From Gemmatimonadota bacterium (GTDB lineage Bacteria; Gemmatimonadota; Gemmatimonadetes; Longimicrobiales; Gaopeijiaceae): 60,980 nt of DNA. Position numbers and translations under genes: made by a program. Under the pieces are notes generated by a model, which worked only from the letters and a program-made list of their open reading frames with translations, was not told the DNA's origin and did no database searches. How positions within the stretch are numbered: the stretch's first letter is position 1; every line of letters starts with the position of its first letter. Shown here piece by piece: positions 24,171-31,949 of this stretch. The stretch lies in assembly GCA_002718595.1 (NCBI GenBank), contig PBFD01000002.1, positions 173,485 through 234,464 on the forward strand, written 5' to 3'.

Positions 24171-25478
24171 ATGAGAGTTGTTCTTCTTGCTGGAGGAAGA
24201 GGCACTCGGTTAGAGAGTAGAGAAATACCTAAGCCTATGGTTCGGATCGAGGGGAAGCCAGTCTTGGAACATCAGATCGTGCTTTTGAAGGCTCACCGAT
24301 TTACTCAAGTGACAGTACTGGCCAGCTATAAGGCGGAGAAGATAGAAGAATATTTTGGAGATGGAAAAGAGTTTGGTATTGATTTGGAAATAGTTAGAGA
24401 AGATCCGCCTCTCGGAACAGCTGGTGCTGTGAAAGCTTTTGCTAAGAACTTTAAAGACCCGTTTTTAGTCATCTATTCTGACCTGATGATAGACATGGAT
24501 CTTACCCATCTCGTAGAATTTCATAAATCTCGGGATAGCCTGGCGACATTGGTGGTCCATCCAAATGACCATCCTTTAGATAGCGATTTGGTTGAAATAG
24601 ACGAGGAAGGATTTGTCAGGGAATTCATTTCTAAGCCTCACAAAACTGATGCGGGGAAACGCAATCTTGTGAACGCAGCGGTTTACGTGCTGGATCCTCT
24701 GCTTCTCAAAATGATTCCAGAAGCAGAACCAAGTGATTTCGGGAAAGATATTTTTCCGGAGTTAGTCAAATCTGGTGGGAGGGTCAGAGCTTATCTTACC
24801 ACTGAGTATGTTAAGGATATGGGAACTCCCCAAAGGCTTGCTGCTGTAACAAGGGATTTTCAAACTGGTAAGATCGGGAGAATGAAGCGCAGCATTAAGC
24901 GTAAAGTGTGTTTTCTCGATAGAGACGGTGTGATAAATCAAGAGGTGGGAGATTTAAGTAGAGTTGACCAATTAGTCTTGATACCTGGTGCAGCTGAAGC
25001 TATTCGTAAGCTTAACCAAAAAGGATTTTTGGTTATTGTGGTCACAAACCAGCCTGCGTTAGCCAAGGGATTCATGACATTTGAGGGATTATCGGAAATC
25101 CATGCTCAGTTAGAATGGGTCCTGGGATTAAGTGGAGCTTTCGTCGATGGTATTTATGTCTGTCCTCACCACCCTAAGAAGGGATTCCAAGGAGAAGTTG
25201 AGCGACTCAAAAAGGCCTGTGAGTGTCGAAAGCCTGCACCAGGATTGCTATTACAGGCTCTAGTAGACCATAATCTAGATATGTCTAATTCATGGTTGAT
25301 TGGAGATCGGTTTTGTGACATTGCAGCAGGAAAGTCTGGGGGTGTAAACAGCAACATTCTAGTTCAAACTGGACATGCCGGTCATGACGAGGATCTTTTT
25401 GAGGAAAAACCAGATTTTGTTGTTGAAAGTATTGTGGAGGCTTGTAATTTGATTTTAGAAAGGTCGGGCGAAGAATAA
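24171..25478 (+). CDS. hddC-gmhB: Fused heptose-1-phosphate guanylyltransferase and heptose bisphosphatase
   Basis: A 435-residue two-domain protein. Residues 1-235 are a nucleotidyltransferase with VVLLAGGRGTRL, KPMVRIEGKPVLEH, IYSDLMIDMDL and the C-terminal EYVKDMGTPQRL, resembling HddC. Residues about 243-435 are a GmhB-type HAD phosphatase: CFLDRDGVINQE (Asp250, Asp252), VVTNQPALAKG, and the zinc-binding CPHHP with ECRKPAPG. It would thus dephosphorylate heptose 1,7-bisphosphate and activate the 1-phosphate with GTP, two consecutive-type steps in the GDP-D-glycero-D-manno-heptose pathway. GmhA (22615) and HddA (30903) supply the others. The order of domains is transferase first. Confidence 0.85.
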   Translation: MRVVLLAGGRGTRLESREIPKPMVRIEGKPVLEHQIVLLKAHRFTQVTVLASYKAEKIEEYFGDGKEFGIDLEIVREDPPLGTAGAVKAFAKNFKDPFLVIYSDLMIDMDLTHLVEFHKSRDSLATLVVHPNDHPLDSDLVEIDEEGFVREFISKPHKTDAGKRNLVNAAVYVLDPLLLKMIPEAEPSDFGKDIFPELVKSGGRVRAYLTTEYVKDMGTPQRLAAVTRDFQTGKIGRMKRSIKRKVCFLDRDGVINQEVGDLSRVDQLVLIPGAAEAIRKLNQKGFLVIVVTNQPALAKGFMTFEGLSEIHAQLEWVLGLSGAFVDGIYVCPHHPKKGFQGEVERLKKACECRKPAPGLLLQALVDHNLDMSNSWLIGDRFCDIAAGKSGGVNSNILVQTGHAGHDEDLFEEKPDFVVESIVEACNLILERSGEE

Positions 25479-25479
25479 T

Positions 25480-26121
25480 ATGGAGCTAGTCTATGTTTTT
25501 TGGAAGCGGCTTTTCGATCTTATTTTTTCTAGTTTAGCATTGCTTATTGTGATCCTGCCATTGGTGCTGATATGGGTTCTCTTCAGAGTGACTTACTCAG
25601 GTGTCCCTTTCTTTTTTGGTGTTCCTGCAGTTGGACTAGAAGGGAAAAAGATCAAATTGTGGAAAATTTCGACGATGGTAGCTGACGCTCATCTAAAGAT
25701 AGAAGATCTGATAAAGGATAATCCCGCATTGAAATCAGAATGGGAGAGGGATTACAAATTGAAAGAAGATCCAAGAGTTCTTCCTGGACTGGGAAATCTA
25801 TTGAGGAAAACAAGCATAAATGAGTTTCCACAGTTCTGGAATGTCCTACGTGGAGAAATGTCGATAGTAGGTCCGAGGCCTATTTCCAAAGGAGAAGAAC
25901 TTAGATATATAGAGATTGCTGGGGAGGAATTCCTGCGGTGGCGCCATTCGGTTCGTCCTGGCATTACAGGCCTGTGGCAAGTGAGTGGAAGGAACAATGT
26001 GAGCTACGAAGAGAGAGTGGAGTTCGACAGGAGATATCTTGCTGATAGGTCTTCTTGGATGGACCTCAAGATTGTTTTACTCACACCATGGCGGGTAATA
26101 ATCGGTAAAGGAGCTTATTGA
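25480..26121 (+). CDS. Phosphoglycosyl transferase (bacterial sugar transferase)
   Basis: A 213-residue monotopic phosphoglycosyl transferase. One N-terminal membrane segment (RLFDLIFSSLALLIVILPLV) is followed by the catalytic domain with KLWKISTM, NEFPQFWNVLRGEMSIVGPRP and RPGITGLWQVSGRNN. It transfers a sugar-1-phosphate from a UDP-sugar to undecaprenyl phosphate to start a repeat unit. The usual catalytic Asp-Glu pair appears as Asn-Glu (SINEFPQ), which could matter for activity. It follows hddC-gmhB by one base and precedes an epimerase gene. A second, degenerate member is encoded at 31946. Confidence 0.85.
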   Translation: MELVYVFWKRLFDLIFSSLALLIVILPLVLIWVLFRVTYSGVPFFFGVPAVGLEGKKIKLWKISTMVADAHLKIEDLIKDNPALKSEWERDYKLKEDPRVLPGLGNLLRKTSINEFPQFWNVLRGEMSIVGPRPISKGEELRYIEIAGEEFLRWRHSVRPGITGLWQVSGRNNVSYEERVEFDRRYLADRSSWMDLKIVLLTPWRVIIGKGAY

Positions 26122-26134
26122 GGACAGTGTTTAG

Positions 26135-27070
26135 ATGAAAATTTTAGTAACAGGTGGAGCTGGATTTATAGGTAGCCATCTAGTCGATCGGTTGCTGGAA
26201 AGAAATAATAGGGTTGTTTGTGTTGACAATTTTATTTTAGGACGCAGAGAGCATCTCAAGGATGCAATGGAAAATCCAAATTTTTCACTTCATGAGTTGG
26301 ATTTACTGGAGTTGGATAAGCTCGATGAATTATTTGATCAAGAAAACTTTGATGCAGTTTTCCATCTCGCAGCCAATTCTGATATTCGGGCAGGTACAGA
26401 ATCGACCGAAAGAGACCTGAAACTGACGTTTATGACTAGTTATCATGTGCTAGAGTGCATGCAGAGGTATGATGTCAAAAAGATACTATTCGCTTCAACG
26501 GGAGCTATTTTTGGAGACCGAGAAGAGAGGTTAAAAGAGGAGTCTGTTGCGCTGCCGGAATCCTTATATGGTGCGAGCAAATTAGCATCAGAAGCTTTTA
26601 TCTATGCCTTTTCGGGACTTTATGATATCCAAGCTTGGATATGTCGTTTCCCTAATGTTGTAGGTGATCGATCCACTCACGGAATTATTTTTGATTTACT
26701 GGAAAAGCTCGATGGCGATCCTGCAAATTTGGAAGTGCTTGGCGATGGGAAACAGAGCAAACCCTATATGTATGTGCATGAACTTATTCAGGCTTTGCTG
26801 TATATTTTTGAAAATGCTGATGAAAAAATCAATGTATTTAACATTGGGCCTTCGGATCAGACTAGTGTAGCTGAAATAGCACAGTTGGTGCTTGAGGGTT
26901 ACGGCGCTAAACAGGAAATTATGTATACGGGTGGAACTCAAGGATGGAAGGGAGACGTTCCACGATATGAGTACGATACACAAAAACTCCAAAAATTAGG
27001 CTGGGGCCCTCCAACTACTTCCTTCGAAGCTGTGAGATTGGCTGTCAGGAAAGTTATCGAGACTAGATAG
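26135..27070 (+). CDS. NAD-dependent sugar epimerase/dehydratase
   Basis: A 311-residue extended SDR: GGAGFIGSHLVDRLLE at the N terminus, FHLAANSDIRAGT, the Ser/Thr element FASTGAIFG, catalytic YGASK, and RFPNVVGDRSTHGIIFDL as the substrate loop. This resembles UDP-glucose 4-epimerase-like enzymes, especially those beside heptose genes, but it lacks a feature that fixes the substrate. A GAGGA eight bases upstream supports the ATG. It may act on the initiating UDP-sugar used by the transferase encoded just before. Confidence 0.8.
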   Translation: MKILVTGGAGFIGSHLVDRLLERNNRVVCVDNFILGRREHLKDAMENPNFSLHELDLLELDKLDELFDQENFDAVFHLAANSDIRAGTESTERDLKLTFMTSYHVLECMQRYDVKKILFASTGAIFGDREERLKEESVALPESLYGASKLASEAFIYAFSGLYDIQAWICRFPNVVGDRSTHGIIFDLLEKLDGDPANLEVLGDGKQSKPYMYVHELIQALLYIFENADEKINVFNIGPSDQTSVAEIAQLVLEGYGAKQEIMYTGGTQGWKGDVPRYEYDTQKLQKLGWGPPTTSFEAVRLAVRKVIETR

Positions 27071-27092
27071 GATCAGCTTAGGGTATTTGTCG

Positions 27093-28325
27093 ATGCAGAA
27101 AAAACACCAGGAAGTTCATGATTCGGGTACCAGAAAATTACTTATGGTGGCCGATGTAGCCTATCCTTTTGTGAAGGGAGGTGCCCAAAGGCGACAGTTC
27201 GAAGTAGGCAGGAGATTGGTGAAGTTAGGTTGGGAGGTTCATCTCCTTTCTTACCAGAGTTGGCAGGGTGGTCAGAACAGAAATGAATATGGAATCAAGT
27301 ATATAGGATTGGGTTTACCCCCGCCGATCTACAATCGAAAAGGAAAGCGCAGCAAGACACAGCCGATTCATTTCTTCTTTGCAATTCTTAAGAACTTATG
27401 GAGAATTAGACACTACGATGTTATATGGGCTAGCCAATGGCCCATGAGTCATATTCTTCCAATCACCTTAATGTGCCAGTATAGAGGTGTACCATTAGTT
27501 ATAGATTATTTTGAAGTTTGGGATAATCTGTGGTTTAAGTACTCTAAATCGGTTGGTTGGATAGGATTGCTACTCGAGAAAATCCTACTTCGATATACTA
27601 CCAGACACGCCGAATTAGTCACTGATTCTCGGCTAGAGGAAAAGAGAATCCGGAGAGTAAGTGGGAAGAAAGATACAATTCACTATCTACCTCATGGTAT
27701 TCCTAAGGAGGAAATTGGGGAACTTCCTGAGGCTAGTTCTTGGAAGTATGAGATTGGTTGTTTGGGGCGTCTAAAGAACCATAAAGGAGTGAACCTACTT
27801 TTAAAGTCAGTTGCCTCGTTGAGAGATAGACATCGTTGGAAAACCAACCTAGCTATCATAGGAGATGGTCCAGAGAAGCAGAATTTAAGTGCTCTTGCTG
27901 AGAGCTTAGGGATTTCTGACCAGGTCACTTTTTTTGGACTCATACCAGATAACGAAGAGGTCTACAATATTATGAAAAAGTGTCGGTTATGTGTGGTGCC
28001 TACGATTGGAGGTGGCGCAGGAAATGTTACTCTTAATGAAGCATACGGCTGTGGACTTCCAGTATTGGGATTTCAGACTCCAGATGGAATGGATCCAGAA
28101 CTAATTGACCATGGAGAAACCGGATTATGGATTCATCCTGTGACCCCAGAAGCTTTGGCAGATGGCTTATTTTCAATCCTTTCTGATGAGAAAATCCTGG
28201 CAGAAATGAGGTCCGCTGTGATAAAGAAATCACAGGAGTTCGATTGGGATTCGATAGCTCAAGGCTATGACCGTATTATTATGGAAACCAATCAAAATAA
28301 GAAGGGTAATTTTTATAAATCATGA
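27093..28325 (+). CDS. Family 4-type glycosyltransferase (GT-B)
   Basis: A 410-residue GT-B enzyme. The N-terminal domain begins LLMVADVAYPFVKGGAQRR and the C-terminal domain shows IGCLGRLKNHKGVNLLL, LAIIGDGPEKQNL and the donor-binding VVPTIGGGAGNVTLNEAYGCGLPVLGF. It probably adds one sugar of the repeat unit at the cytoplasmic face. It is the only clear glycosyltransferase in the locus. A TTG two codons earlier is in frame; TAGGG precedes the ATG. The last codons overlap the Nudix gene by 4 bases. Confidence 0.85.
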   Translation: MQKKHQEVHDSGTRKLLMVADVAYPFVKGGAQRRQFEVGRRLVKLGWEVHLLSYQSWQGGQNRNEYGIKYIGLGLPPPIYNRKGKRSKTQPIHFFFAILKNLWRIRHYDVIWASQWPMSHILPITLMCQYRGVPLVIDYFEVWDNLWFKYSKSVGWIGLLLEKILLRYTTRHAELVTDSRLEEKRIRRVSGKKDTIHYLPHGIPKEEIGELPEASSWKYEIGCLGRLKNHKGVNLLLKSVASLRDRHRWKTNLAIIGDGPEKQNLSALAESLGISDQVTFFGLIPDNEEVYNIMKKCRLCVVPTIGGGAGNVTLNEAYGCGLPVLGFQTPDGMDPELIDHGETGLWIHPVTPEALADGLFSILSDEKILAEMRSAVIKKSQEFDWDSIAQGYDRIIMETNQNKKGNFYKS

Positions 28326-28753
28326 GGATACCTGAAGATCTCTATACTTCTATTAGGCAAGCTATTCCGATCATCTGTGTAGATCTGGTGATCGAGAACT
28401 CAGACGGACATTTCCTATTGGTGAAGCGAACCAATCATCCACTCAAAGCAGAGTGGTGGGTTCCAGGTGGTAGACTTTTACATTCTGAAACTGTGATGAA
28501 CGGAGCTATCCGCAAAGGTAAAGAAGAGTTGGGGATAGAGCTGGAAAATTTAACTTTTATGGGGTTCTTCGAAGAAACTTTTGAAGTTGATTGTAGAGGT
28601 GCAGATATTCCGTATCATACTATTTCGTTAGTTTATCGAAGCAGAGTGGTTGATTCGGATCATATCCGTTTGGACGAGCAAAGTAGCGATTTCATATGGG
28701 CTACAGCATTGCCAGAAAAATTTATAATTAAGAAGAGTGAAGGATTTCAATGA
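28322..28753 (+). CDS. gmm: GDP-mannose mannosyl hydrolase-like Nudix protein
   Basis: A 143-residue Nudix protein with N-terminal sequence typical of GDP-mannose hydrolases (AIPIICVDLVIENSDGHFLLV, RTNHPLKAEWWVPGGRLLHSE). The Nudix box is altered (AIRKGKEELGIEL in place of the RE.xEE pattern), as also seen in Gmm. It would hydrolyse GDP-hexoses, perhaps balancing the GDP-sugar pool made by neighbouring genes. It overlaps both neighbours by 4 bases, so it is translationally coupled to them. Confidence 0.78.
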   Translation: MRIPEDLYTSIRQAIPIICVDLVIENSDGHFLLVKRTNHPLKAEWWVPGGRLLHSETVMNGAIRKGKEELGIELENLTFMGFFEETFEVDCRGADIPYHTISLVYRSRVVDSDHIRLDEQSSDFIWATALPEKFIIKKSEGFQ

Positions 28754-29727
28754 AAGCACTGATTTTAGGCGTGACAGGACAAGATGGGAGCTACATGGCA
28801 GATCTGTTGCTGAGCAAAGGATATGAAGTTCATGGGTTAATAAGAAAATCTGCAACAGGAAATACTATCAACATCGCCCATATTGTTTCGGACAAAGACG
28901 TTTTTAATAAACAATTTTTCTTACATCAGGGTGATCTGGCTGATCCTACTTCACTATATCGAATTATTGCAGATGTTCGTCCTAGTGAAATTTATAATGA
29001 GGCAGATCAGGATCATGTGCGATGGAGCTATGATATGGTGGGGTACTCAAGTGATATCACGGCCGCTGCTGTAGCTCGCATTCTAGAAATAATCCGACAG
29101 GTGGATGATAGTATTCGATATCTACAGCCTTGTACATCTAACATGTTTGGGAAAGTGGACTCTGAGACTCAAAATGAATCAACTCCTTTTAATCCTCAGA
29201 GTCCATATGCGGTTGCGAAGACCTTTGCGTATTATATGACACGCTACTATAGGCAGGCTTATGGGATTCATGCCACTAATGTAATTCTATTTAATCATGA
29301 GTCTCCACGCCGTCCAGCTGACTATGTGACCAGAAAAATTTCCCAGTCAGTCGCGAGAATTTCTGTTGGCAAACAAGGGGAACTAGTTCTAGGAGACACT
29401 TCTGCGAAAATAGATTGGGGATTTTCGGGCGATTACGTGGAAGCGGAGTGGTTGGCCTTGCAACAAGATGAGGCTGACGATTATGTAATAGCTACTGGCA
29501 AGGCACATTCAGTTCAAGAATTCGTCGATGAGGCTTTCGCTGTAGTCGGGCTGGATCCGAAAAAGTATGTGAAAAGTTCTAAGGAATTTTTCAGAGTCAC
29601 ACCGACCAGCACATTAACAGGAGATTCCTCGAAAGCCAGGAAAATCTTAGGCTTTAGTCCTAAAGTGAATTTTTCTAAACTTGTGAAGATGATGGTGGAA
29701 GCTGACCTCGAGAGAGAGAAACAATAG
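28750..29727 (+). CDS. GDP-mannose 4,6-dehydratase-like enzyme with altered active site
   Basis: A 325-residue protein that follows GMD along its length: ILGVTGQDGSYMADLLLSKG, the GDP-loop Arg in GLIRKSATGNT, NHESPRR and PYAVAK (Tyr153, Lys157). In GMD the element 'STSE.yG' gives the catalytic Thr and the Glu base; here it reads CTSNMFG, with Thr129 kept and Asn131 in place of Glu. The enzyme may therefore do different chemistry or use another base. The substrate could be GDP-mannose or, given hddA, gmhA and hddC nearby, GDP-manno-heptose. A perosamine-type aminotransferase follows 14 bases downstream. Confidence 0.78.
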   Translation: MKALILGVTGQDGSYMADLLLSKGYEVHGLIRKSATGNTINIAHIVSDKDVFNKQFFLHQGDLADPTSLYRIIADVRPSEIYNEADQDHVRWSYDMVGYSSDITAAAVARILEIIRQVDDSIRYLQPCTSNMFGKVDSETQNESTPFNPQSPYAVAKTFAYYMTRYYRQAYGIHATNVILFNHESPRRPADYVTRKISQSVARISVGKQGELVLGDTSAKIDWGFSGDYVEAEWLALQQDEADDYVIATGKAHSVQEFVDEAFAVVGLDPKKYVKSSKEFFRVTPTSTLTGDSSKARKILGFSPKVNFSKLVKMMVEADLEREKQ

Positions 29728-29741
29728 GACTTGAGGAGAAA

Positions 29742-30878
29742 ATGTTGAACGAATTCATACCAGTTTGTGAGCCAACCTACGGGTTAGAGGAGCGAACAGC
29801 TCTAATAGATGCTTTTGACAGTGGTTGGGTATCATCCGGTGGGGAGTATAATGACAAACTAGAAACCGATTTTGCAGCATATTGTCATGTGAAACATGGA
29901 GTTTCAGTTTGTAATGGCACAGTGGCAATACACCTCGCTATTAGAGCTTTAGGATTGTCAGCGGGGGATGAGGTGATTGTTCCCAACCACAATGGAATAT
30001 ACGGAATTTATGCTCTCATGTATGAGGGAATAACTCCAGTATTAGTAGAGGCGGAAGGGCTTACTTGGAATATCGATCCTGATTTGATAGAGAGATCGAT
30101 TACATCGAAGACCAAAGCTATAATGGTCGTGCACCTCTATGGACATCCATGCGATATGGATGCCATTTCAGAAATAGCAGAGAAGCATGGTTTGCCAGTG
30201 ATTGAGGATGCGGCACAGGCTCATGGTGCAGAATATAAGGGTCGGCGAGCTGGGTCACTTGGCACCATAGCCACGTTTAGTTTATTCGCGAACAAAGTGA
30301 TAACTAGTGGAGAAGGTGGTGTGATAGTCACTGACTCTGAAGAACTGGCGAATAAATGTAGGTATTATCGGAATCAGTGCTTTCCATTGAACGGCCCTCG
30401 GCATTTCATTCATGAAGATATTGGTTATAACTATCGCATGACCAATGTCCAAGCAGCTTTAGCATGGGCCCAGCTTGGTAAGATTGACGATCTCATAGAT
30501 GGTCGGCGTAGAGTAAATGCTGAGTATCGCCGACATTTGGAAGGGGTCCCAGGTATTGGATTTCAGCATGAAATGTCATGGGCAAAAAACATCTTTTGGA
30601 TGACAGCTATTACAATAGATCCAGTAGAGGCTGGATTCAAAAGGAATGATTTGGAAAGACATTTGATTGATCAGCAGATCCAGACTAGACGTCTGTTTGT
30701 TGGAATGAACCAGCAGCCAGTTTTGGAAACTGAAACTCAAGATAGTGGAGAGGAAGCAGGTTTCCCAGTGTCAGATTTTCTCGCTGATAACGGGCTTTAT
30801 TTGCCATCTTCCTCCCACTTGGAACAAGAAAAGATAGAAGCTATATCGGTCGCTATCACAGAGTTGGTTTCATCATAG
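29742..30878 (+). CDS. DegT-family aminotransferase, perosamine synthase-like
   Basis: A 378-residue PLP enzyme. GWVSSGGEYNDKLETDFA and VCNGTVAIHLAIRALGL open the fold. VIEDAAQAHGAEYKGR holds the cofactor-binding Asp and SLFANKVITSGEGG the Schiff-base Lys, and IGYNYRMTNVQAALAWAQL is the subunit-interface motif. It adds an amino group at C4 of a 4-keto-6-deoxy nucleotide sugar. Its closest family by eye is GDP-perosamine synthase (RfbE/Per), in line with the GMD-like gene before it. A GGAG is properly placed before the ATG. Confidence 0.82.
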   Translation: MLNEFIPVCEPTYGLEERTALIDAFDSGWVSSGGEYNDKLETDFAAYCHVKHGVSVCNGTVAIHLAIRALGLSAGDEVIVPNHNGIYGIYALMYEGITPVLVEAEGLTWNIDPDLIERSITSKTKAIMVVHLYGHPCDMDAISEIAEKHGLPVIEDAAQAHGAEYKGRRAGSLGTIATFSLFANKVITSGEGGVIVTDSEELANKCRYYRNQCFPLNGPRHFIHEDIGYNYRMTNVQAALAWAQLGKIDDLIDGRRRVNAEYRRHLEGVPGIGFQHEMSWAKNIFWMTAITIDPVEAGFKRNDLERHLIDQQIQTRRLFVGMNQQPVLETETQDSGEEAGFPVSDFLADNGLYLPSSSHLEQEKIEAISVAITELVSS

Positions 30879-30902
30879 ATTTCAAGGTCAACAGGAGAGG
30901 AT

Positions 30903-31949
30903 ATGCTCATAGCCCGAGCACCTTTTAGAATTTCTTTTGCGGGAGGAGGTACCGACCTTCCGTCCTATTTTTCTGACTGTGGTGGTATGGTAGTAAGCTC
31001 GACTATTAGTAAATACTTTTACGTTATGCTCAAGCCCACAACTGACGAGGCTTTGGAGATAACATCGGCAGATTTCGGTACTTCTGAGCGTAGGACAAAA
31101 CAAGAGGGTCTAAGTCTGGAAGGAGAAATGGGATATCTCAAGCTGATCCTGCAAGAGTTCGGGCTAAGGGAGGGAATCTCTGTATTCACCGCCTCTGAAG
31201 TGTTGCCAGGCACAGGATTGGGAAGTTCCAGTACAGTTGCTGTTGCTCTCATAAAGGCACTCTCTACACTTTGCGGGCACCATGTAACAAAATCCCATGT
31301 GGCCAATATGGCTAGTGGTATCGAGATCGGAAAATTACAACGACCGATAGGTTTACAGGATCAGTACGCTTCATCTTACGGCGGATTAAATGTTATGCGG
31401 TTCAGTGAGAGTGGGGTAGAAGTGGATCAGGTTAATTTGTCACTTGAAGTACAGGAGAAATTCGAAAAAAGTATCATGCTTTTTTTTACTGGGGAATCAC
31501 GCGATGCAGCGACTATCCTCAAAGAACAAACTCAATCTTCAGTTGATAAAAAACCCCGAGTGATGGAGAGTTTACATGGTATAAAGCAAAGTGCCGAAGA
31601 ACTCCTAAAAGCATTCAAGTCCGGTGATATAAGGATTGTTGGGGAGATCATTCACAACTCTTGGGAGATGAAGAAGAGGCTCGCAGGAGGTGTTTCAAAC
31701 CCTGTCATCGATGAAGCATACGAACTTGCCCTCAAGTTAGGGGCCGACGGTGGTAAAATTGCTGGGGCGGGAGGAGGTGGATATTTGCTTTTGATTTGTG
31801 ATCCGTTGCATCAGGAAAAAGTTACAGAGGGTTTGAGCTCATTAGGGTTCAAGCGAATGACTTTCCACTTTGATCACGGCGGAGCCCAAGTTTTGGTGAA
31901 TTCGATGCCACCTATTTCTGGGATCAATTTCCCCAAGAGTCTTGTATGA
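30903..31949 (+). CDS. hddA: D-glycero-D-manno-heptose 7-phosphate kinase (GHMP family)
   Basis: A 348-residue GHMP kinase: IARAPFRISFAGGGTDLPSY at the N terminus, the ATP-binding EVLPGTGLGSSSTVAVALI and the third motif KIAGAGGGGYLLLIC. This pattern matches HddA/HldE-like heptose kinases and related fucose/galactose kinases. It would make heptose 1,7-bisphosphate, the substrate of the GmhB domain encoded at 24171. GAGAGG lies a few bases before the ATG. It overlaps the next gene by 4 bases. Confidence 0.82.
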   Translation: MLIARAPFRISFAGGGTDLPSYFSDCGGMVVSSTISKYFYVMLKPTTDEALEITSADFGTSERRTKQEGLSLEGEMGYLKLILQEFGLREGISVFTASEVLPGTGLGSSSTVAVALIKALSTLCGHHVTKSHVANMASGIEIGKLQRPIGLQDQYASSYGGLNVMRFSESGVEVDQVNLSLEVQEKFEKSIMLFFTGESRDAATILKEQTQSSVDKKPRVMESLHGIKQSAEELLKAFKSGDIRIVGEIIHNSWEMKKRLAGGVSNPVIDEAYELALKLGADGGKIAGAGGGGYLLLICDPLHQEKVTEGLSSLGFKRMTFHFDHGGAQVLVNSMPPISGINFPKSLV

